NCBI GenBank assembly: GCA_017893485.1
Contig: CM030368.1
Span: 180,215,654-180,279,653, forward strand
Direction: 5' to 3'
DNA length: 64,000 nucleotides
DNA from: Hemerocallis citrina
Taxonomy: Eukaryota > Streptophyta > Magnoliopsida > Asparagales > Asphodelaceae
Numbering within the stretch: position 1 is the stretch's first letter; each line of letters begins with the position of its first letter. The notes below the pieces were generated by a model. The model was not told the origin of the DNA. It worked only from the letters and a program-made list of their open reading frames with translations, and did not search any database. Position numbers and translations under genes: made by a program. This document shows, piece by piece, positions 47,301-58,200 of the stretch.

Positions 47301-50300
47301 AAAGCAAATGTAGGAGACAATGACCCACTCTTTCTCCATCCAAATTTTGAATTGGAATCTTATCCGTTAATCAAACCTCAAAATTCGAACAATAATGTAT
47401 AGATGTTATTAGATGAATTTTTTAAAAACAGTTTTGTTGTTTTCTAATATTTTGAAAATTATGTGCAATATTGAATAGGATTACACTAGTGTTTGTTATA
47501 GCACACAACATAATCAACAATATCCCTAGTTAGGCTTATTAAATACTAGGTGGGCTTAGAAATTACTAACGTGCTCAAAGGAATAAATGGTGGGCTTTCT
47601 AGGATCGGCTTAACATAGTATGTGAACTACATGTGAGAATGTAGCATGAGGGTAGAAAAGTTTAGTCCCATATTGGATAGAAGATTGAGTTGACAGTAGC
47701 TTATATAGTAAAGTCTATGTTGGTAACTCCCCTGGTCTGCTAAACTTACAGCTCCAAGAACCCTGAGTCATTTTGGCAGCAACCAGGTATCCCCCCCCCC
47801 CCCCCCCCGGCGTGAAAGTCTCACCCAAAAGGCTATCTAATTGGATGCTAATATTGGGTTCATTGACTTTATTATATATATACCACCCCTCCTATTCATT
47901 TATCATTTATCAGATGTGGGACCAAACTCCATTCTCACATCTTATATGTAAGTCATATATATACTACAAACCCACCAATACTAGGCCCAACTTACAAACC
48001 CATTAATAATATTCCTAAAATCCATTTGCTAATTAATAATACCTGAGTGCAATTAGGATATTACAATTAATACCATATGTAATTCCCCAAATCTGTTCAC
48101 CTACTGCTATAAGAACCCCGAGTCACTTCCATAGTCATGACCCGGTGTTTCCACGGCCCCACCGCAAGACTAAGGTCTCACCCAAAAGACTGCTCACCCT
48201 GTGATGGGGTCATGGCAATACTTTGTAACTACGGGGATGAATTAGGGTTCTTAGATGACTCGGGGGTTCTTAAAATAGTAGGTGAATGAATCTGGGGCGT
48301 TACAAATGGTATCAAAGCCAACTATGGGGCCGAGTGGGTGTACATCTTGAAGGGTAGGGACAGTATGCTAGCAGAAAGGCTACATCACTACGCTAGTGAG
48401 GCCAGGGTAGTGGTATCAATGTGGACCATATCGGCTAGAAAGGAAATCCTGATTCGATGGTTAGATGTGGATCCGAGCTTAGTGAGAATGCTAAGTCCAT
48501 AAGGCGGGGTAATTGTAATACCCCTAATTGGGCTTAGGTACTAATTAATTACTAAGTCGGCTTTAAAAATATTTGTAATGGGCTTGTAGGTTGGGCCTAG
48601 TATTTGGTGGGTTTGTAGTATATTATAACTTACATATAAGATATGAGAATGGAGATCAATCAGACATAGGTTAACTTAATAGGAGGGGTGGTGTATATAT
48701 AATAATAGTCAATGAACCCAAAGTTACCTTCAACCTCTGAAGCACGGATACTTCACGGAGGGTGCCGTCCCCGTATCTTGTACGTATCCGATACTCGTAT
48801 CCCCGTATCCTATACATCCCCGTATCCTGCATTTTTTTATTATCCAATTATTTGACACGGCTGAAACTTATCCCACTATTTGATTTGTCTGCTTATATTA
48901 TATTGCTTATGAACTTATTTTGTTTACTTATGTTATTGCTTATGCTTATGAATAATTATTGCAGCCTTTATGGATTATTTTATTTATGTTTAATGAAAGA
49001 TATTTACCATTTCCTTGTTAACAAGAAAGATTATTTATTTATGTGTAAATTATTTACATAACATGCATACATACATACATACATACATACACACACACAC
49101 ATGTATTCCCGCCGTATCCTGTATCTTACTTTTTTGAAAATTGTCGTATCCCCCGTTCCCGTGTCCCCGTACGCGTATCGCCGTACCCGTATCGGTGCTT
49201 CATAGCCTTCAACCTAGCTAGCATTTTGAGTGAGACATTCGCCATGTGGCGAGGCTGTGGCAATACCAGGTTATGACTATATGAAGGACTTGGGACTGTT
49301 AAAGTCGACCCAGGGCATTACAAATCTGTGTTTGGACTTTTACCGAATTACACTTCCGATTGTGGTTTAAACAAAGTGTATGAGAGAGGGGATGAGGGTA
49401 GAGGTGGGCAACGGGTGGTAAAGGTTAAGGTGGTAGTAGTGGTGGTCGGGCGGTGCAATGGTGGGGGCATTGCTAGGGCAGTGGTAGTGTTGACAATTGT
49501 GGTGGAAGCAACGATGATGATCATGAAGGTGGTGTGGAAGCAACAATTATGGTCATGACAGTGGAGGTGGCGGTAGTGATGATGCAGGTAGTGGTGATGA
49601 TTATGATAAGGGCAGCACTGTCGAAGTTTGTGACGATGGTTGAGGGCGGCGACAATAGTGAGGGCAGTGGCACTGGCAGCAGTGGTGGTAGAGATCACAA
49701 AGGTGGTTGCAATAGATGTGGTTATGGGGAAGGCATTGATGGGTGGTAGGCAGTAGTGGATGGGGTAGCCTGGTAGGTGAAAAGAGGTTGGGATATGTTA
49801 ATCTTTTATACTTCGATTACTATGGGAATATTCTTACACAAATGAGGGAGAATAAAACCCTAAATTTTTATTCCTATGGGAATTCACGTTCTTCCCAAAA
49901 CTCTAGTTGTGTTCATACCAATCAAGGTAATCTGCAAGGAAAACCTAGATTCCTTTGCCGGTCACCGCATACTAAACGTCTTCTTAAAGATTTTCCAAAT
50001 AACCTTAAGTTTTTACCATTTAAAAATGGCGTAATTAGTACATTACATTTTATGCGAGAATAGTAAAAAAGTATTTAAGTCCACAACTTGAACTGAATTT
50101 ATTTCTAAACCCACAACCTTTTAAGATACCAATAAACCCAACAATTCATATCTGAAATTTCTAAACCAATTCTATTTTTTTATATTATTATTCAATAATT
50201 TACTCATGTTCTATTATATTCCCATTTCATCCTCGTCACCCAAAAAAAAACATCATGAGATAGTGAAATTAGTTCACAAAGATTGAGTCAAAGAAAATTG

Positions 50301-50944
50301 ATTTTGGAGGTTGTCAAAAGATCCCTCATTCTCATCTCCTTTGCTCATCCTCCTGAATGAATCAAGTTATTAACCCACTGCATTGACAGTCCCCCCACCC
50401 CCTCATAATTCTAAATCATGAAGGATCCATCCTCAATTTTGAAGATATCCAATAATTAACTCAACCCACCTAATTTTGAAGATATCCAAAAATTAAAATC
50501 ATGTTCCTCAAAGAGGAAAGCAATCTCTTCTCCCACCTCCAAGCCATCGCTTCTCCCACCTCCAAGCCCTCCATATAAACTCGTCTTCCTCCTCAAATCC
50601 CTCCAAATCTAATACGTCACTCTTATTCCACCAAACATTGGAAGTCATTGAATCAACTACCAAACCCATCCCACTTCCTTCAAAAGAAAACCTATATTTA
50701 AGAAATTTATTTCTCCCATCACTATGCTTTTTGAGTCAAGAAAACCCTAAAAGACTTCATCTTCGTTTGGCATCTTTGAAACTCATAATAATTGTTGTCC
50801 GCCTACAATGGCTTTTAGTTAGAGATAATATAGGAAATACACGAAGATAGAGTATAAATTACTGGAATACTTAAATGGAAGAACTGTGCCTAAAAAGTTA
50901 GTTTTGAATACTGCGGTTTTTAGTATTTATGGAACTCCTTTGGG

Positions 50945-50986
<42 letters not shown>

Positions 50987-51127
50987 TGGGAGAAGGCTTG
51001 TATGAAGAAGATACATGGAGGCCTAGGTATTATCGATCTTCGGGATATGAACCTAGCACTACTGGGCAAATGGTGGTGGAAAGTGTTTCATCCTAATGGA
51101 GAAGGGTGGCAACAATTTGCCCAGGGT

Positions 51128-51158
<31 letters not shown>

Positions 51159-54100
51159 GGAGAGAGAGAAATGTTTCGTTGTGCACTAGGCCTCCGTGTG
51201 CACTCGGCCTTTCCGCCTTCGTATCGACGATCCGAACTGTTCACATTGATCTACACATCTAAATTAGTCTAAATATGTAAAATCAAATTATTTGAAATTT
51301 ATTTGCCCATCCATCATGTGACTAAAAACAATGATTTTCAGTCATACAATTTTGTAACACTTCAATGGATGGGCAAATGAATTTCAAATGATTTTATTTT
51401 ACATATTTAGACTAATTTATATGTGTAGATCAATGTGAACGATTCGAATCGTCGATACAAAGGTGGGAAGGCCGAGTGCACACGGAGGCCTAGTGCACAA
51501 CGGAACATTACTCTATATATATATACTAGATACTTTATGAAATTCGCTAGAATTCTTAGAGATATCTCTTGATATTCTTGTTTTCAATAAACTAGCAAAG
51601 ATAGAGGAGTTGAATCTGTCAACATAGATTTCAGAAAAATGATTTGCTCAAAATGGAGTAAACATAAAGCAATGTGCAAGGACAGAGTTTCAGTTTATTT
51701 CTTTCGAGAATAAATTAGTCACTTGCTTGGTAAAACTTCTGTTGAGTTTAAGACTCTTGTGTTCATTGAGATTAAAACTCTTACTTTGTTTTGAAGTTTA
51801 TTTGCTTTGTTTGATTTTGAAACTATGACAGTTTTCTATAGTTAGTTGTCATTGTGAACTATTATGTTGTGATATAGTTTGGGAACTATTTAATTATTTT
51901 GGTTTAGTCTTTTTGAACTATTCGGATTTATAATTGATTTAGTCCAATATGAACTATACATTGTGTGATGCATTTCTTTTATTTAAAGACTGCTATCAGC
52001 CAGTCAGCTTCATGTTGAACTGATGAGATAATCCAGTACGTTTATATAGTGAGAATATAGGAGGAGATTGTTGGATATAAAGGTATATTCTCACTATATG
52101 AATAATATTATGTGTAATATTATTCTATGGCTAACACGTGTGTTACACGTACTAATTGTATGGATATCGGAATGCGGGTTGAGTGGGTTGAGAACCCAGT
52201 ACCCAAACCAGTATTTATCCTATAAAAACTGGCTTGTGATAGTAGTCTAGGTATTCCAATCTTGATACCTAGGGTAAATATCTCAAGCACCTTAGTCTAG
52301 GATATTAACCCTAATTTCTATTGTTATTATCTTTCATAATCTCTAACACCCGTTTGAGAGCTTCGCGTTGAGCTCAACTGGGTCTGAATCGAGCTCAGTC
52401 CCTTCTGTCGTAGTAAGTATTTTTTCTAATTTTAATGAGTAATCTGAAGAGTTTTTGGGTTGTTAGAGGTGGAGAGTTTGCGGGTTTGGTGTTGGAAATT
52501 TGGAGGGGGGGGGGTATGTTGTGATGCTATGTAGTTTAGGCGTTTGACATAACACGTTAAGTGTAATTTTGGGGTGGATGGATATGAGAATGATGATTGG
52601 GGAATTTGATTTGATCATCATGAGATTAGTTGTTCATGGCATCCCTCCTGCTTGCCGCTCGCCGCACTCACGCAACCCCTTCCTTCTCACATCACACGCC
52701 GCACTCACGCAGTGCCTTCCACCTCACGACACACACCGCTCACCATGCTACACGTCGCTCTCCACGCATCTTTTAATTTCTTAATTAAAAGATGAGCAGA
52801 TTTCTCAATCCTCTTCTCCAATTGTCATCATCTTCTACCATTTTCCTCTATTTCGATGCTTGGTCCTGCATCTCCCTCATCAATTGCCCTCCTTCTCAGA
52901 CCGGAGCACCCCCTCTGAAACTGCTCCACTACCCATTTCCCAATTCTCGAATTGGTGCCCGTTTGAGAGCTTCGCGTGAGCTCAACTGGGTCTGAATTGA
53001 GCTCAGTCCCTTCTGTCGTAGTAAGCATTTTTTTTTAATTTCAATGAGCAATATGAAGAGTTTTTGGGTTGTTAGAGGTGGAGAGTTTGTGGGTTTGGTG
53101 TTGGAAATTTGGAAAGGGGGGGTTTGTGTTGTGATGCTATGTACTTTAAGAGTTTGACAGAACGCGTTAAGTGTAATTTTGGGGTGGATGAATATGAGAA
53201 TGGTGATTGGGGAATTTGATGTGATCATCATGAGATTAGTTGTTCACGCCTTCAATGGGTTCGAAAATCATGTTTTGATGGGGAGTTCTTTGTTGGGCAC
53301 TTGGATTTTTATGAGAGCTAATTTGTTAGCATTATTACACTTTACACTATATTATCTGTTTATGTGAGGATTATAATGAAGATTTCAGTAATTACAGTAG
53401 AAATAATGTTCATAAGTTTATCCCAATTCTCTCCAATTTTTTAGGGAATTCTATATAACTTTATGAGTCTCTCAAAACTTATTTAGGCTGTGTAATTTGC
53501 ACGGGGTAACACTAGTCTATATCCTATAATGATAGGAGAGAGAGCCTACCTCATCTCTCCTCCCTCTATTTTGAAATAGAGAAAAGAGAGGACAAGTAGG
53601 GATTTATATTTAACTAACAGGTGCATTACTCACGATTTTATTAAAAAATGAAATGAAATGGAAAACTCTGATCCATCAAATACAATTTCTTCCCTTCCCA
53701 CTTTTTCAATCTCACAAAATCTGGCGTCTCTTCCCAAACCCACCCCCATCCCCTAACTTATAATTAGATTTTTAAGCAAACACAATTTATAAATTTATTT
53801 TAATATGATTTTCTTAGTTTATCATCTTTATCACAACATGTGCTATAATGCTTAGTTTAAAGTGTATAACCTATTTACTAAATGTTAATACTGTTATAAT
53901 ATACATGTCAACATAAATTAGTTGAATTTGCGATTTTTTTTTGTTTCATGTATTTTTAGATTTAGTAATATTCAATTGGATAACATTATGGTTTGATAGT
54001 TATTCTCTAAACTAACTGCTTGTACGAGGATGATAATGAAGATTTCAGTAATTCCGGTAAGAATGATATTTATATGTTTCTCCCAATTCTCTCATGTTCT

Positions 54101-55193
54101 TTTGGAGTTATATACAATTTTATGAGTCTTTAAAAAAGAAATTACGTTGTGCAATTTGCACAAGGTAACACTAGATATATTGTATAGACTAGATTTGCCC
54201 GTGGGCATGTTCCTACGGCACGTCTTCAGCACGATATTGCATATGAAAAGCCTTGTAAACAGTAAATCAACAATTATGTAGCTCAAGTTTGAATAGTAAG
54301 ACAATAATTAGTTGTAAATAAAAGTCCATGTTTCCATAAAAGCCCAGGATTTGAATTTGAGTTTTGGGGGAAAACTTTTATGGAGAAAAATGTGTTTTGT
54401 GAGGTTAGATCTGGGCCTTTAATTTTGGGGAGATTGAAGGAGAGCCACTTGATAGCTTTCTTTGTGTTTTATTATATAGATATGGGAGTCATCATATTAG
54501 AACTAGTTCTCACGATAAGCTTCGTGTTTTTACAAAGCCATCACATAGATGATCCGAACCGTTCACCTTATTTATAATGACTAAATTAGTCTAAATATGT
54601 AAAATCAAATCATTTGAAATTCATTTGTCCATCCGCATGTCATTATAAAAAATAATGATATTCAGTCATACAATTTGTAACAATTTAATGCATGGACAAA
54701 CAAATCTCAAATGACTTGATTTCTTTCCTTAAGACTAATTTAGACATGCCAATCAAAATCAACCCAGATATTTCAATTTATAACCCAAACAAAATTTCCC
54801 ACATGGTTCTCACCGAAGGAGTTCTCACATGATCATAGCCCTATATATATATAGAAATCTTCGGTTGCTCACTTTGGTGAGCACTCACGAAATAGAGCAC
54901 CTATGAAAAATCCAAACTGCTCATATTGTTCTATATGCCTAAGATAGCCTAATAATAAAAAATCAATTAATATGAAATTAATTAGTCCATGATTTACATC
55001 ATCACAAAATTGTATGGCTGAAAATTCTAACAGCATGATGGATGGACAAATAAACTTCAAATTACTTGATTTTTTATTGTTATGCTATCTTAGGCATATA
55101 GAACAATATGAGCGGTTCGGATTTTTCATAGGGTTTTTATTTAATGAGTGCTCACGGAGTGCTCAACAAAAGTAGTGAGCAACCGAAGGGGAC

Positions 55194-55236
<43 letters not shown>

Positions 55237-58200
55237 GAGTGATCCAATGAGAAACATTCTTAGGGGAGAAAATGAGAAACATTTTTTTTATAACCGTTAG
55301 ATCTAAGTGGCCCTTGATCAATGGCTCTAGTTAAAACACTAATAACTTTAATATAAAATAACACGTTTTTTTAATTCCATTCGATTCAATTTCTATCCCT
55401 ACAACTAAAAAACCTGATTTTATTTTTCTTTAACAAAAGTGCTCAATTTCTCTCCCTTTCCAATTTGTTGATCCAGTCTTCATTCACCATGGCCTTCTTC
55501 ACCGCCATCCGCCGCGCCTCAACCACCACCACCTTCTTCTCCCGCAATCTCCGAAACCACTACCACCCCGCCAGCCTACTCCATCTCATCCCTCCTCCAG
55601 CACGATTTGGCATGAGATGCTTGATTGAATGCGGTTACTTGGAGCACGATGATCACTAAATATGCGCAAGTTAGAATGTTCAAAGAAGCGATGGAGGTTT
55701 TTTGTTGAGATGCAAGTTGCAGGTATTTTGCCTAATCATGCGGGAATTGTTGGGTGTCTTTTGGCTTGTAGGTTTCTTGGAGCTTTGGATCAAGGGAGGT
55801 GGATTCATGCGTATGTGAAAAGGAATGAGATGGGGTTGGATAGGATTTTGGGAATTGCGTTGATTGATATGTACATGAAGTGTGGGTGTAAAGACAATGC
55901 TATGCAGGTGTTTAAGGGATGACGGAAAGGGATGTTTTTCCGTACACATCGATGATTTAGGGTTTTCGAACCATGGGCAATGCGAGAAGGCAATAAATTT
56001 GTTTGTTAGAATGCAGAAGGATGGTGTCCAGCCGAATGAGGTTACTTTAACATGTGTGCTTAGTGCTTGCGGGTGCATAGGTGCCTATGTGCTGGGTTGT
56101 AAAATAGATGTCTATGAAGCCTGACTCCTATGTGTTGGGTGTGTTGCTTAATGCTTGTAGAAAGCATGGTGAAGTGGAGATAGCAGCGAAGACAGCGAAA
56201 AGGCTGGAGAAATTGGATTGGATCACAGTGGAGTTCATATTATGATGTTGAATGTGTATGCAAAAGCTTGTAAGTGGGAGGACGTGATGAAAGTGAGGAA
56301 AGAGATGGAGGCAAAGCAAGTGAAGAATGTCCCAAGGTGTAGATTAGTCGAGGTTGAAGGTGTTTCTTGGGAGTTTGTGGCTGAAGATAGGTCGCATGAG
56401 AACATGAACGAGATTGTTTCGACTTTGAAAGTGATGGATGAGCAAATAAAGTACTTGGGAGATGAAGTTTTGTGCAGTTTAAATTGAAGACAGATTCAGA
56501 CTAAACTTCATTCATCTTTTTCTAACTAAATCGTGCATTAGGCCAAAGATGGAGTAAGGGGTGGGGTGGTGGTGGTTTCGAAGAGTGCGGGAGAAGGAGG
56601 AGGCAGTGGCTGAGAAGCGGTGGATGAGGCACATCGGATGGCGGCGAAGAAGGCCATGGCGAATGAAGACTGGAATTGCATATTGGAAAGGGAGAGAAAG
56701 AGAGCACTTTTGTTAAGAGAAAAAAAAAGGTTTTTTAGTTGTAGGGATAGAAATTGAACCGAATGAAATTATAAAATTTAAAAAAAAAATAAAAATAAAA
56801 AAAATAAAAAACGGGTTTCTTTTTAAGTTATTCGTGTTTTAATTAGAGTCATTGATCAAGGGCCACTTAGATCTAACAGTTTTGGGAAAAAAAATCCCTA
56901 TATCTTTTGATAATCGTTTACTCATATTGTATATATAAATGTTTGTCTGTGTTGATGTGTGCACTTACAAATAATGCACGAAAGTGGATCAGACATGTTT
57001 CAAGAGTTGATCGAGTGGAGCTAGAGCTTTCCTATCCAAGCCAACCGTCAAATATAAATTAAAGATTACACTAAATATGTAATAGGGGTAAATTTATGAA
57101 ACCCCCAATGTTTTGTTCCGAAATTAAGAAACCCCCCGCCGATAAATTTCACTCACTTAGCACCCCGCCATTATCTCTCTCATTTCTTGACGTTAAATCT
57201 TAATTGTGTAATTACCTAATTACCCCTACCTTACATAAAAATATATTTTCACCTATTAGAAGGGGTAATTACGTAATTACACAATTCAAATATAACATAA
57301 AAAATGATAGAGATAACGGTGGAGTACTAAGTGAGTGAAATAACGGCAGGAGGTTTCTTAATTTCAAACCTAAACGTTGTGGGGTTTCATGACTCTACCT
57401 CAATGTAATATCATACACAGGTAAAAAATTTACTAATCATCTCATAAACCAAGTTCATATTGTTCAATAAGCATTGGGGGAAAGTGTTGTATAAGATAAT
57501 AACAAAACCGATTACTAACCCACAAAAAAAGAACTTTGCCTTCATAGGCCACTTTTTGAAAATATTTGCGTTTAAGGGACAGTTTCCCAACTATTAGCAT
57601 TTGTGGGCTACTCTGTGCTACGTCAGCAACGGCTGCTATTCCCAATAGCAGCCTCTTCATTTTCGAGGTCGCTAATGGGAATAGCGGCCTATGTTTTAAT
57701 TTTTTTTGAATTTTTTATTTGTTGTCGCTATTCTCACTAGCGACCTTAGTATATATGCGGTCGCTGGTGGGATTAGCGACCACAAATGAATGTATTAAGA
57801 CCCTTAGCGATATCTAGACAACTTTTGCTCTTTTGGGAAAAATTTAAAACTATGGTCACTATTGGGAATAGCGACCTTAATATACTTCGGTCGTTATTCG
57901 CAATAGCGACCTCAGTTTTTAAAAAAAAAATTACAAGAGAGCAAAAGCTCTCTAGAAATCGCTAAGTGTCACAATACATTCATTTGAGGTCACTAATCCC
58001 ACCAGCGACCTCATATATACTAAGGTAGCTAGTGGGAATAGTGACAACAAACAAAAAATTCAAAAAAAATTAAAACATAGGCCGCTATTCCCATTAGCGA
58101 CCTCAAAAATGAAGAGGCCGCTATTGGGAATAGCGGCCGCTGCTGACGTGGCACAGAGTAGCCCACAAACGCTAATAGTTGGAAAACTGACCCTTAAATG

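Larger units (their letters stand above)
55281..56895 (+). mobile_element. PPR pseudogene unit between inverted repeats
   Basis: Arms 55281-55607 and 56529-56895 are inverted copies (about 330-365 bp). They share GTTAGATCTAAGTGGCCCTT at the outer end and, inward, the start of the PPR coding sequence including ATGGCCTTCTTC. It may be a Pack-MULE-like capture with long TIRs, or a local inverted duplication. I could not find a TSD. See the coding remnant entry. Confidence 0.65.

Noticed and set aside
49328..49749. Val/Gly- and His/Thr-rich ORFs
   Set aside because: Degenerate GGTGGT/GATGAT array open in several frames.
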